Assembly (NCBI GenBank): GCA_963809965.1
Contig: CAWELU010000013.1
Location: 1-64,000 of the forward strand
Origin: CAIWHR01 sp963809965
GTDB lineage: Bacteria > Pseudomonadota > Gammaproteobacteria > Burkholderiales > Casimicrobiaceae
Direction of reading: 5' to 3'
Length of the DNA stretch: 64,000 nucleotides
The notes beneath the pieces are model-generated. The model had not been told where the DNA came from. It saw nothing but the letters and a program-made list of their open reading frames with translations, and ran no database searches. The translations under genes and the position numbers were made by a program. Shown here piece after piece: positions 55,145 to 64,000 of this stretch. The stretch's first letter is position 1, and each line of letters opens with the position of its first letter.

Positions 55145-56087
55145 GTGAACATCCAGCAGCTGCGCTACCTGTGCGCCATCGTCGATCACGGCCTCAACGT
55201 CTCGGATGCCGCGGCGGCGCTGCACACCTCGCAGCCCGGGATCAGCAAGCAGATCCGGCAACTCGAGGACGAGATCGGGGTGCGCGTCTTCATCCGGCAG
55301 GGGAAGCGACTCGCTTCGTTGACGCCCGCCGGCGATGCCGTCGTCGCCATTGCGCGGCGGGCGTTGAGGGAGCTCGGCAACCTCAAGCGGGTCGGTGCCG
55401 AGTTCAAGAGCGAGGCCGAGGGAACGCTCGCCATCGCCACGACGCATACGCAGGCGCGTTACGTGCTGCCACCGGTGCTGCGCCGCTTCGCCGACCGCTT
55501 TCCGAAGGTCAAGCTCGAGCTGCACCAGGGCAATCCCGTGCAGGTCGCGGAGCAGACCGTGCGCGGCGACGCCGACGTGGGCATCGCGACCGAGGCGCTT
55601 GCGCTCGTTCCCCGAGCTCGTGACGCTGCCGTGTTACCAGTGGAACCGCTGCGTGCTCGTCCCGCGCGGGCATCCGCTCGCGGCCGTGCGGCCGCTGACG
55701 TTGAAGGCGCTGGCGCGCTACCCGATCGTCACCTACGACTACACGTTCACCGGTCGCTCGCAGATCAACGCCGCGTTCGATGCCGAGGGCCTCGCGCCGA
55801 ACGTGGTGCTGACCGCGCTGGACTCGGACGTGATCAAGACGTACGTCGAGCTGGGCATGGGGGTCGGCATCATCGCCCAGATGGCCTACGATCCGGCCCG
55901 TGACACCGCGTTCGAGAAGCTCGACGCCGCGCACCTGTTCGCGCCGTCGACGACGCGACTCGCCTTGCGGCGCGGCGTCTTCCTGCGCGGCTACATCTAC
56001 GATTTCATCGCGCTGTTTGCCCCGGCGCTCGATCGCGCCGCCGTCGATGCCGCGCTCGCTGGTGCGACCGCCTCCGGTGTGAAGTGA
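55145..56087 (+). CDS. cysB: LysR-type regulator of the CysB/Cbl group, frameshifted
   Basis: CysB activates sulfate-assimilation genes with O- or N-acetylserine as inducer. The winged helix MNIQQLRYLCAIVDHGLNVSDAAAALHTSQPGISKQIRQLE and the effector domain (THTQARYVLPPVLRRFADRFPKVKLELHQGNP, TYDYTFTGRSQINAAFDAEGL) are CysB-type. The start is GTG at 55145. One break near 55612. Restored length is about 313 aa. No sulfate-assimilation operon is next to it, so its targets must be elsewhere. Confidence 0.92.
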
Positions 56088-56130
56088 GCGGCGCGGTCGA
56101 CACAGGCGGCGCCACGCGCGGACCGTGCCG

Positions 56131-57344
56131 ATGAGCCCGCCACGGCGGACCTGGTCGCTCGCGGCACTGCTCGCGTCGCTGTCGATGCTCGGCCCTTTCG
56201 CCGTCGACGCCTACCTGCCGGCGTTTCCCGCCATCGCGCAGGAGTTCGGCGCTTCGCCGATCGCCGTCCAGCAGACGTTGTCGGCGTTCCTGTTCGCCTT
56301 CGCGGCGATGATGCTCTGGCACGGCGCGCTGTCCGACGCGTTGGGGCGGCGAGCGGTCGTGCTCGGCGGGCTCGCCGTCTATGCCGTGGCCACGCTCGGG
56401 TGCGCGATCGCGGGCAACATCGAGTCGTTGTGGCTGTTTCGCGCCCTCCAGGGACTGTCGGCGGGAACCGGACTCGTCGTCGGACGCGCGATCATCCGCG
56501 ACGCCTTCCATGGGCCCGAAGCGCAGCGCCTGATGTCGCAGACGACGCTCGTGTTCGGCATCGCACCCGCGCTGGCCCCGATCCTGGGCGGTGCGCTGCT
56601 CAACCTCCTGGGCTGGCGCTCGATCTTCTGGGTGCTGCTGGCCCTGGTGCTCGGCGTGCTCGTGTGGGCCGCGCTGCGCCTGCCGGAAACCTTGCCGCCC
56701 GCTGCCCGACAGCCGTTTGCATCCGCGTGCGCTCTGGCACAACTATCGTGCCGTGTCGATGCGGCTCGATTTCCTGTTGCTCGTCTTCATTCCCGCGCTC
56801 AATTTCTCGGGGTTCTTCCTGTACATCGCCAGCGCCCCCGCGTTCCTGCTCGGATTTGCTCGGCGTGTCGACCTGGGGCTTCGCATGGCTGTTCGTGCCG
56901 ATGATTGCCGGGATCATGGTCGGCGCCACGTTGTCGGGGCGACTCGCCGGACGGCTTTCCCCGCAACGCACGATCCGGCTCGGCTATGCGATCATGTTCG
57001 CGGGAGTCGCGGCCAACCTCGCGCTCTGTTGGCACGTCGCCCCGGGAGTTCCCTGGAATGTGCTGCCGGTCATGATCTATGCCACGGGGACCAGTATCGT
57101 CATGCCCTCCGTTACGCTGATCCTGCTCGATCTGTTCCCGACGATGCGCGGACTCGCCTCGTCGCTGCAGGGCTTCGTCAACTTCATGCTCTCCGCCGTA
57201 AACGCGGGCAGCGTCGCGCCGCTGCTCGCGCATTCCACGCGGGCGCTGGCGCTCGGGATGGCGGGATTCACACTCGCGAGTTTCGCCCTCTGGCTTGTCT
57301 ATCAGCGGCGCGCACGGACGGAGCTCAGGAGCTGGGCCCCATGA
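56131..57344 (+). CDS. Bcr/CflA-family MFS exporter, frameshifted
   Basis: Drug/H+ antiporter-type MFS protein with 12 expected helices. SLAALLASLSMLGPFAVDAYLPAFPAI, LSDALGRRAVVLGGLAVY (motif A), FRALQGLSAGTGLVVGRAIIRD and FMLSAVNAGSVAPLLAHSTRAL are readable. Breaks lie near 56722 and 56862. ATG 56131 is chosen over GTG 56125. Its stop overlaps the DUF192 start by 4 bp (ATGA). The substrate is unknown. Confidence 0.88.
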
Positions 57345-57787
57345 TCCGCAATGCGGTGCGGTTTCTCGCCGCGTGTCTCATCGTCATGGCGTCGCCCAAC
57401 GCCCCTGGCGCGGCCGAACTGCCGACCGTCACGCTCTCGATCAATGGCCACAAGATCGTCGCCGAAGTCGCGACGACACCGGAGCAGCAGGCGACGGGCC
57501 TCATGCACCGATTCAGCCTGAAGCCGGACCACGGGATGCTGTTCGTGTTCGAGCGGGTGGAGCGTCGCAGCTTCTGGATGAAGAACACGTTCATCCCGCT
57601 GTCGATCGCCTTCATCGCCGCGGACGGGAGCATCGCGAACATCGACGACATGGCTCCGCACGACGAGACGTCGCACTGGTCGAAGGGTCCCGTCGGGTAC
57701 GCGCTCGAGATGCGCAAGGGGTGGTTCGCCGAGCGCTCGATCAGGCCCGGGGACCGGGTCGTCGGATTGCCCTCACCCCGGACCTGA
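57341..57787 (+). CDS. DUF192 family exported protein
   Basis: The 148-residue product has a signal peptide (MIRNAVRFLAACLIVMASPNAPGAA) and the DUF192 fold: VEVATTPEQQATGLMHRFSL, GMLFVFERVERRSFWMKNTFIPLSIAFI and NIDDMAPHDETSH. The function is unknown; family members are periplasmic and small. It is translationally coupled to the MFS gene and converges on the S49 peptidase. Confidence 0.9.
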   Translation: MIRNAVRFLAACLIVMASPNAPGAAELPTVTLSINGHKIVAEVATTPEQQATGLMHRFSLKPDHGMLFVFERVERRSFWMKNTFIPLSIAFIAADGSIANIDDMAPHDETSHWSKGPVGYALEMRKGWFAERSIRPGDRVVGLPSPRT

Positions 57788-57813
57788 GGAACAGCCCGCG
57801 AGCGGGTCGGAAG

Positions 57814-58759
57814 TTACCGCAACGCCCATCCGGTCTGCCTTACCGCCGCCGCGAACTGGCCGCCGAAGGCAGCGCCGAACCGCCGCGCGAAACGCTCGGC
57901 CAGATTGTCCTCCGGCGTGAAATCGACGATTTCCTCCGCCTTGAACACATCGCGCGCGACGCTGTCGACGGTTCCCAGAGCGTCCGCGAGCCCCAGCTCG
58001 ATCGCCCGGGTTGCCATTCCAGACAAGTCCGGAGAAAAGCCCGGGAGTCGCTTCGTTCAAGCGCTTGCCGCGCCCCGCCTTTACCGCCGTGATGAACTGC
58101 TCGTGCACCTCGTCGATCATGCCCTGGATATAGTCGCGCTGCTTCGGATCGACCGGCTCGAACGGGTCGAAGAAGGCTTTGTTCTCACCCGCGGTCACGA
58201 CGCGCCGGTCGACGCCAAGCTTTTCCATCGCGCCCGTGAACCCGAAGCCATCGACGATGACTCCGATCGACCCCACGACGCTTGCCTTGTCGACGTAGAT
58301 GTTGTCTGCCGCCGCAGCGACGTAATACCCGCCGGACGCGGCGATCTCCTCGACCACGGCCGCCACGGGCGTTTCCGGATGCAATGTCCGCAGCCGGCGG
58401 ACCTCGTCGTAGATCTGCCCCGCCTGCACCGGGCTGCCGCCGGGACTGTTGATGCGCAGGATCACGCCCTTGGTTCCGGCGTGCTTGAACGCGCCCTGCA
58501 AGCCCGTGATGACCCGCTCGGCACTCGCCGGCCCATCCGCGGCAAGCTCTCCCCGTACGTCGACGAGTCCCGTGCAGCGGTCCAGGCAAATCCGCTGCCT
58601 TGCCGCGAAGACGCTCAGCACGACGAGCAGTGTCGCTGCGGCGAGTCCGAGCGTCACGAACTTGAAGAAGATCCCCCAACGCCGCGCCCGCCGCCGCTCG
58701 GCCAACGCCTCGGCGGCGAGCTGTTCGATGAGCGAGCGTTCCCAGTTTTCGTCAGCCAT
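57814..58759 (-). CDS. sppA: signal peptide peptidase SppA-type (S49), frameshifted
   Basis: Inner-membrane Ser-Lys protease that cleaves signal peptides. The N-terminal helix GIFFKFVTLGLAAATLLVVL, NSPGGSPVQAGQIYDEV, the Ser in EEIAASGGYYVAAAAD and the Lys in VDKASVVGSIGVI are intact. One break near 58020 leads to the C-terminal GLADALGTVDSVARDVFKAEE. The short (about 315 aa) form is typical of Betaproteobacteria. The start is ATG 58759, right after the Rieske gene, which it slightly overlaps or abuts. Confidence 0.93.
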
Positions 58760-59155
58760 GACGCGTCCCGTTCCTGAACTTTCGGCACGTCTTTCGAGGT
58801 GCCGTCTTCGATCAGCACGATGCTGCCCTCGCCGGCACGCTCGCGCACCGGCAAGCCTTGCCAGCACCGCGCCCACGCAGGGCCCTGCGACGCAACGCCC
58901 GGTGTGCGGCTCGTAGAGGGCGCCATGCATCGAGCAGACGAGATGGGCACCCTCGTGGTCGAAAAACAGGCCGGGAACCCAATCGAGCTCGATCGCCCGG
59001 TGCGCGCAGGCGTTGGCATAGGCGTACACCTGCCCATCGTACCGGATCGCGAAGCCCGCGATCGTCCGGCCCTGGCGTTCCGTCGTGAAGCGAACGCCGA
59101 CCCCGCCATCGGCCAGGTCCCCGCTCGCGGCGATCACGCGTTCACACGCAGCCAT
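58753..59155 (-). CDS. Rieske [2Fe-2S] domain protein, frameshifted
   Basis: Small stand-alone Rieske protein. The cluster ligands are in CAHR and CSMHGAL (Cys-x-His ... Cys-x2-His), 20 or so residues apart, with the preceding VYAYANACAHRAIELDW. Breaks near 58865 and one or two nearer the end make the C-terminus and the stop uncertain; the readable tail is PVRERAGEGSIVLIEDG. It overlaps the gph 3' end by 22 bp and is followed by the S49 peptidase. Its redox partner is not evident. Confidence 0.84.
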
Positions 59156-59805
59156 TGGCGGAGCTCCGCGGTCGAGTGCAGCGTCGCAAGCGGACCGAAG
59201 TGCGCAAGGCCCGCGGATTCGTGCGCGCCGTACGTTACCGCAAGTGCGGCGACGCCTGCGTTGCGCGCGAGCTCGAGGTCGTGCGTGGTGTCACCGATCA
59301 TCAGCGTCGCCTCCGGATCGACTCCGACGCGCTCCATCAGGTGCAGCAGCATCCCGGGGTGCGGCTTCGGTGGGCTCTCGTCGGCACAACGTGTCGCGAC
59401 GAATCGATGCGCTACGCCCTGTTGCGCGAGCGCCCGATCGAGCCCCGCGCGCGTCTTGCCGGTGGCGATGGCGAGCAGGCAGCCCGCGGCCTCGAGCTCA
59501 TCGAGCATCTCGCGCACGCCGGCGAACAGCGGTATATCCGGATCGCGAGACAGGTAGTGGAATCGGTAGCGCTCGGCGAGGTCGCGTTGTCGCTCGCGCG
59601 GCAATCCGGGCGCGACGTGGCGCAGCACGTCGGCGAGCCCCAGCCCGATCACGTACCGCGCCATCGCGTCGTCCGGTACCGGCTCGCCGATGTCGTGGCA
59701 AGCCCGGCGCAGCGAACTGGCGATGATCGCGGTCGAATCGACCAGCGTGCCGTCCCAGTCGAAGACGACGAACCGAAACCGACGAGGCGCGATTTCAATG
59801 GGCAT
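59134..59805 (-). CDS. gph: HAD-family phosphatase (phosphoglycolate phosphatase-like)
   Basis: HAD hydrolase with the nucleophile Asp in VVFDWDGTLVDST, motif II in LAIATGKTRAGLDRAL, and motif IV in MLIGDTTHDLELARNAGV (here LMIGDTTHDLELA). Length is 223 aa. The ATG at 59805 overlaps the rluC stop by 11 bp; a longer upstream start is unlikely. Betaproteobacterial Gph next to rluC is common. A broader phosphomonoesterase role is possible. Confidence 0.87.
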   Translation of the reverse strand: MPIEIAPRRFRFVVFDWDGTLVDSTAIIASSLRRACHDIGEPVPDDAMARYVIGLGLADVLRHVAPGLPRERQRDLAERYRFHYLSRDPDIPLFAGVREMLDELEAAGCLLAIATGKTRAGLDRALAQQGVAHRFVATRCADESPPKPHPGMLLHLMERVGVDPEATLMIGDTTHDLELARNAGVAALAVTYGAHESAGLAHFGPLATLHSTAELRQWLRVNA

Positions 59806-60787
59806 GGGTTCCGACGTCCTTCGCCCCCGCCGCGGCATCGAGCTGCGCCACGAAGCGCGCCAGGTCAGGCGCAAGCGGCGCTTCGATCGCAACCTCGCGG
59901 CCGTCCCGTGGATGCGCGAAGCGCACGCGATGCGCGTGGAGGAACATCCGCTTCAGGCCCTGCTTGGTGAGCAGCCGGTTCCAGGGGAAATCGCCATACT
60001 TGTCGTCACCGGCAAGCGGATAGCCGAGATGGCTCAAGTGCACCCGTATTTGATGGGTGCGCCCCGTTTCGAGCTCGGCCTCGAGCAACGCGACGGGCGG
60101 GTCGGCGTGCGGCCATGTCCGCACGCGACGAAAGACCGTGCGTGCGACGCGCCCATCGCGGTCCACCCGCACGCGACGCTCGCCTTCCCCGGTCACATAC
60201 CGTTCCAACGCGAGCTCGACCGTGCGAAGCGCTTCGCGCCACTTGCCGCGAACCAGGACGTAGTAGCGCTTGTCGACGCGCCCCGAGCGGAGTTGAGCGT
60301 GCAACTCGACCAGCGCCGACCGCTTCTTGGCGACGAGCAATACTCCGGACGTGTCGCGATCCAGGCGATGCACGAGCTCGAGAAACCTGGCGTCCGGCCG
60401 CGCTTGCCGCAAGCGCTCGATGACGCCGAAGCTGATGCCGCTGCCGCCGTGCACCGCGAGTCCTGCCGGCTTGTCGAGTGCAATCAGCGCGTCGTCCTCG
60501 AACAGGACGGGGGGCACGACGCCCGCAGCGCGCGGCGCGCGCACGGACCGCGCCGCCGGAGCCGCGACCCGGATCGGCGGTATGCGCAACTGGTCCCCGG
60601 CCGCGAGCCGAACCGCAGGACCGACTCGCCGGCGATTGACGCGAACTTCACCGCTACGCAGGATCCGGTACACGTGGCTTTTCGGGACGCCCTTGAGGAT
60701 CTTCACCAGGAAGTTGTCGATGCGCTGCCCTTCCGCTTCCTCGCCCACCGCAAGCCAGGTGACAGCATCCTTGCTTAAATCATTCAT
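59795..60787 (-). CDS. rluC: 23S rRNA pseudouridine 955/2504/2580 synthase
   Basis: S4 domain (RIDNFLVKILKGVPKSHVYRILRSGEVRVN) plus RluA-type catalytic core with Asp in LVHRLDRDTSGVLLVAKK, LETGRTHQIRVHLSHLGYPL and AHRVRFAHP. Length is 330 aa from the ATG at 60787. It is divergent from rne, the standard order in Proteobacteria. No frame break. Confidence 0.95.
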   Translation of the reverse strand: MNDLSKDAVTWLAVGEEAEGQRIDNFLVKILKGVPKSHVYRILRSGEVRVNRRRVGPAVRLAAGDQLRIPPIRVAAPAARSVRAPRAAGVVPPVLFEDDALIALDKPAGLAVHGGSGISFGVIERLRQARPDARFLELVHRLDRDTSGVLLVAKKRSALVELHAQLRSGRVDKRYYVLVRGKWREALRTVELALERYVTGEGERRVRVDRDGRVARTVFRRVRTWPHADPPVALLEAELETGRTHQIRVHLSHLGYPLAGDDKYGDFPWNRLLTKQGLKRMFLHAHRVRFAHPRDGREVAIEAPLAPDLARFVAQLDAAAGAKDVGTHAH

Positions 60788-60798
60788 TTGCTTATAAT
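60771..60798 (+). promoter_or_regulatory. sigma70-type promoter for rne
   Basis: TTGCTT (60771-60776) and a perfect TATAAT (60793-60798), 16 bp apart, read toward rne. It starts at about 60805. The -35 lies inside the first codons of rluC, so the two genes share this region. Confidence 0.6.
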
Positions 60799-61390
60799 TG
60801 TCCGCTGCAACGCGCTTCGGCCCCGGCACGATCGATCGATTGCGGCCGCAAGGCGATACCGGCCTTGATCATGGGCCCGGTTCCACCGGCCGAAGCGAAA
60901 GCCCCGCGCTGCGGGGCATAAGTCGGCCGTCGCATGTTGCGTAAACCGGCCACCGGTTATATCCGCTCACCGTCCGGGCGTTGCGCCCCGGAAAAGTAGC
61001 GATGTTAAAGGAAGAGCGCAGTCTCCGCACCCGGCTTGCGGCCGGTTCGAAGCGGCGCATTGCGCGGCGCACCCAGCGAAGATTTCTTGGCTCCCGGCTC
61101 TGTGTCCCTTCCGCGCGCAGGCGTGGCGGCGTAGCGCCCCGAGCATGACCCGCTTGAACGCAATCACGAAGCCCTTCGTCACCACGAGATCGAACCACCT
61201 CGCCTCGCGCGAGGCCGACGCCATGCCAATGCCACAACGCGTCCGTTCCGCTCTCGTCTGCCCGCAGCCCCCGCTGCCGGCACGGCGGTCTTCGCCCGCG
61301 TCCGCCGCACGATAGCGTCACGCCGCGCAGCGCGCGGCACTCTGCTTCGACCCCGCCCAAGCCCGGCCGGACCCGCGCCGGGAAGATGCC
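60788..61390 (+). promoter_or_regulatory. long structured 5' leader of rne
   Basis: No gene is visible in these 603 bp, though weak shadow frames cross it. Three small hairpins stand in series: GCCCCGC/GCGGGGC (60901-60917), AACCGG/CCGGTT (60944-60958) and CCGGGCG/CGCCCCGG (60974-60991). From the predicted start, the leader would be about 585 nt. In E. coli the rne leader is long and folded and lets RNase E cleave its own mRNA. The present leader is not evidently homologous to it, but could serve the same purpose. Confidence 0.5.
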
Positions 61391-64000
61391 ATGAAACGCA
61401 TGCTGTTCAACGCCACCCAGGCGGAGGAGCTCCGGGTGGCGATCGTCGACGGCCAGAAACTGATCGACCTCGACATCGAATCCGCGAGCAAGGAGCAACG
61501 CAAGAGCAACATCTACAAAGGGGTCATTACGCGGGTCGAGCCCAGCCTCGAGGCATGCTTCGTCGACTACGGGACCGACCGGCACGGATTCCTGCCGTTC
61601 AAGGAGATCGCCCGCCAGTATCTCAAGGGGCGTGGCGGCAACGGTGCCGACGAAGGCGATGGCGAAGCAGGCGGGGGCGGCGGGCGCGGGCGGTTCCAGG
61701 ACCAGCTCCGCGAAGGCATGGAACTCATCGTCCAGGTCGACAAGGACGAGCGCGGCAGCAAGGGCGCGGCGCTGACGACCTACATCTCGCTGGCCGGCCG
61801 TTATCTCGTGCTGATGCCTAACAACCCCCGCGGCGGCGGCGTTTCGCGTCGTGTCGAGGGCGAGGAGCGCAACGAACTGCGCGACGCGATCGCCGACCTC
61901 GACGTGCCTTCCGGGATGAGCGTGATTGCCCGGACGGCGGGCATCGGCCGCAGCAGCGAAGAGCTGCAGTGGGACCTCAACTACCTGCTGCAGCTGTGGC
62001 GCGCGATCGAGGACGCGTCGAAGCTGCAGTCCGGTGCCTTCCTGATCTATCAGGAATCGAGCCTCGTCATTCGGGCGATCCGCGACTACTTCCACCCGGA
62101 TATCGGCGAGCTCCTGATCGACACCGAGGCGATCCACGAGCAGGCGCAGCAGTTCATGAGCCACGTGATGCCGGCCAACGTGCATCGCGTGAAGCTGTAC
62201 AAGGACGACGTGCCGCTGTTCTCGCGATTCCAGATCGAGCACCAGATCGAGACCGCGTATGCACGGCAGGTCCCCCTGCCCTCCGGCGGCGCGATCGTGA
62301 TCGACCACACCGAGGCGCTGGTTTCCGTCGACGTCAACTCCGCGCGCGCGACCAAGGCCGGGGATATCGAGACCACTGCGTTCAACACCAACCTCGAGGC
62401 CGCCGACGAGATCGCGCGGCAGCTGCGGCTTCGCGACCTCGGCGGGCTCATCGTCATCGACTTCATCGACATGGAGAGTGCGAAGAACCAGCGCGAAGTC
62501 GAGACTGCGGCTGAAGGATGCGCTCAAGTACGACCGCGCACGCGTGCAGCTCGGCAAGATCTCGCGTTTCGGACTGATGGAGCTCTCGCGCCAGCGGCTG
62601 CGCCCGGCGCTCGCGGAGTCCGCGTACATCGCCTGTCCGCGCTGCCACGGCATCGGCCACATCCGCGGCACCGAATCGACGGCGCTCCACATCCTGCGGA
62701 TCCTGCAGGAAGAGGCGATGAAGGAGAACACCGCACAGGTCGTAGCACAGGTGCCCGTGGATGTCGGCACCTACCTCCTCAATGAAAAGCGCACCGAGGT
62801 GTTGTCGATCGAGACGCGGTTCAAGGTCAACGTGCTGCTGGTGCCGAACCGGCATCTCGAAACGCCGAACTACTCGGTGCAGCGGCTGCGTCACGACGAT
62901 CTGAATCAGAGCGAGCCGCTGCCGCTGTCGTTCGATCTCGTCGAACAGCCGCAGGAGACCGATCTCGCGAAGCAGATGAAGGAAGAGGCGAAGGAGCCGC
63001 GGCAGGAAGCCGTCGTCAAGGGCATCACGCCCGCGCAGCCGGCGCCCTTGCCGGCAGAACCGCGTGCTGCCGCTCCAGCGCCAGCCCCGGCACCCGCGTC
63101 GGGAAGCTGGTTCGCCGGAATGCTGCGCTGGTTCCGCGGCAGACCCGCGCTCCCGGCGCCCGAAGCGCGTGCCGAACCGCCGCGCGAAACGCGCGAACCG
63201 CGGCGTGAAGGTCGAGACCAGCGTGGCGAGCGCGGTCGCGGCCAGGATCGGCGCGATGGCCGACGGGACGAACGCCGGGGCGAGGGCCGCGACCAGCGGG
63301 GCGCGCGCGGCGAGCAGCGGCCGCAAGGGCCGCGTGACGCCCAACAGCAATCCCCGCGCGGGCCGCAACAACCTCAGGGTGGAGCGCAGCGTCGCGATCC
63401 ACAACAAGCGCGCGAAGGACAGCCGCCACGCGAGCCGCGCCCGCCGCGCGAGCCGCGCCCGCCGCGGGAAGCGCGCGAAGGACAGCCGCCGCGCGAGCCG
63501 CGTCCGCCGCGCGAGCCACGTCCGCCGCGGGAACAGCGTCCGGCGGCGCCCCCCGCGGGCGATGCCGTGTTGCCGGCAATCGAAGCGGCGGAGCCCGGCA
63601 TGGTGCGTCCCGTCGATGCCGGAGCGCCTGCCGCCGAAGGCCGCGACGGCCCCCGTCGCCGTCGTGACCGCCGTCGCGGACGTGGAGAACGCGGCGAACG
63701 ACCGGATCGCGACCGGCCGGACGGTGCGCCGCGGGAACCGGAAACCGCGGCATCGCTCACCGCTCCCGACGCTCCCGTGTTCGGGCCGCGTTCCGCCGAT
63801 AACGAAGTGCCGCATGAGCGCATCGAATCTGCACCGCCGGCGGTTGCGCCGCAGTTGACCGAACCCGCGACACAGATGGCAGCGAGCGAGATTACTCCAC
63901 CGCCATCGATCGCCGCGCCCGCCGATGCGCCGGTACCCGTTCGGCACGCTGCGGAACCGGTGCCCGAGCCACGACCGATCGTTGCGCCGCGACCGATTCC
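61391..64000 (+). CDS. rne: ribonuclease E, one frameshift, 3' end outside window
   Basis: RNase E is the main endoribonuclease and degradosome scaffold. MKRMLFNATQAEELRVAIVDG is the family start. The S1 domain has RKSNIYKGVITRVEPSLEACFVDYG, with a G/D/E-rich insertion (residues about 85-105). The catalytic Asp residues are in VSVDVNSARATK and IVIDFIDM. The Zn-link CPRCHG is intact. One break near 62510 separates the two parts. The C-terminal region from about residue 560 is unstructured, with Arg-rich RNA-binding stretches and a PPREPR repeat. The Met at 61391 is a clear start. Confidence 0.95.
63410..63540 (+). repeat. PPREPR tandem repeat in RNase E tail
   Basis: Within the rne C-terminal region the units PPREPR and PPREAREGQ recur six or seven times in about 130 bp (QPPREPRPPREPRPPREA, then QPPREPRPPREPRPPREQ). 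The DNA repeats too, with unit CGCGAGCCGCGCCCGC and variants. Its length could differ between strains by slippage. Confidence 0.75.

Noticed and set aside
57795..57806. CCCGC-GA-GCGGG hairpin after DUF192 as a terminator
   Set aside because: A two-base loop is sterically unlikely, the stem is short and no T-run follows.
63410..63540. Repeat array that might suggest a CRISPR or VNTR locus
   Set aside because: The repeats are in frame within rne and encode PPREPR units; there are no unique spacers of constant length.
1..64000. Long reading frames on the strand opposite to real genes (for example 6794-8860 minus, 28020-29345 plus)
   Set aside because: They are GC-rich shadow frames with repetitive Arg, Ala and Gly content, no family motifs and no ribosome sites; intact real genes lie opposite them.

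Overview
This 64 kb window is a dense, GC-rich chromosomal segment. Its gene content and gene order look like a Betaproteobacterium (Burkholderiales/Nitrosomonadales-like). The signs are: DUF177-rpmF-plsX-fabH facing maf; ftsK-lolA-rarA-serS; ffs directly before dnaX-ybaB-recR; glnE divergent from a YhdP-type protein and a nitrilase; ilvE with a CHCC zinc-finger protein and waaF; and rluC divergent from rne. The placement is inferred from conserved order and protein style. No rRNA or tRNA gene is visible, and I cannot name a genus.

Layout. 0-3 kb (minus): the phospholipid and fatty-acid start operon. 3-4.8 kb: a Maf pyrophosphatase and an RsmI-like methylase converging on a two-CBS protein. 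4.8-10 kb (plus): an accessory-looking TRAP transporter (DctP-DctQ-DctM), an amidase and a 55-residue membrane protein. 10-13 kb (minus): recR, ybaB, dnaX and the SRP RNA. 13-17 kb (plus): an MltF-like lytic transglycosylase, an exported creatininase-family hydrolase and an exported beta-propeller. 17-23.4 kb (minus): serS, rarA, lolA and ftsK, with a DUF1499 gene on the other strand. 23.5-25.3 kb (plus): trxB and an Smr-domain protein. 25.3-30.9 kb (minus): a MaoC dehydratase, a nitrilase-family amidase and the giant YhdP-like AsmA protein. 31-36.5 kb (plus): glnE, ilvE, the CHCC zinc protein, waaF and a SnoaL-like protein. 36.6-38.4 kb (minus): an apparently gutted ATP-grasp gene and tldD. 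38.5-43.4 kb (minus): a branched-chain amino-acid ABC transporter with a LivM-LivG fusion. 43.6-46.2 kb (minus): mscL, glnB and nadE. 46.3-49.4 kb (plus): a DUF482 acyltransferase, an enoyl-CoA hydratase and an SDR. 49.4-55 kb (minus): rluB, scpB, scpA, trpS, a site-2 protease and a YciO-type protein. 55.1-57.8 kb (plus): a CysB-type regulator, a Bcr/CflA exporter and DUF192. 57.8-60.8 kb (minus): an S49 peptidase, a Rieske protein, gph and rluC. 60.8-64 kb (plus): rne with a long structured leader, cut by the window edge.

The most striking general property is the number of single-base indels. About 25 of some 55 genes, including essential ones (plsX, fabH, ftsK, glnE, dnaX, ilvE, nadE, rne), are broken into two or three reading frames although their protein signatures are complete. 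Other stretches, such as 13.1-21.8 kb, are clean. I read this as uneven consensus quality in a metagenome or long-read assembly, not as real gene decay. Broken genes are therefore annotated as one CDS over the full span, with approximate breakpoints.

No wholly new defence or mobile system is visible: no CRISPR array, insertion sequence, integrase or toxin-antitoxin pair. The least explained pieces are the exported creatininase plus beta-propeller pair, the TRAP-amidase-small membrane protein operon, the ATP-grasp remnant, and the structured rne leader.
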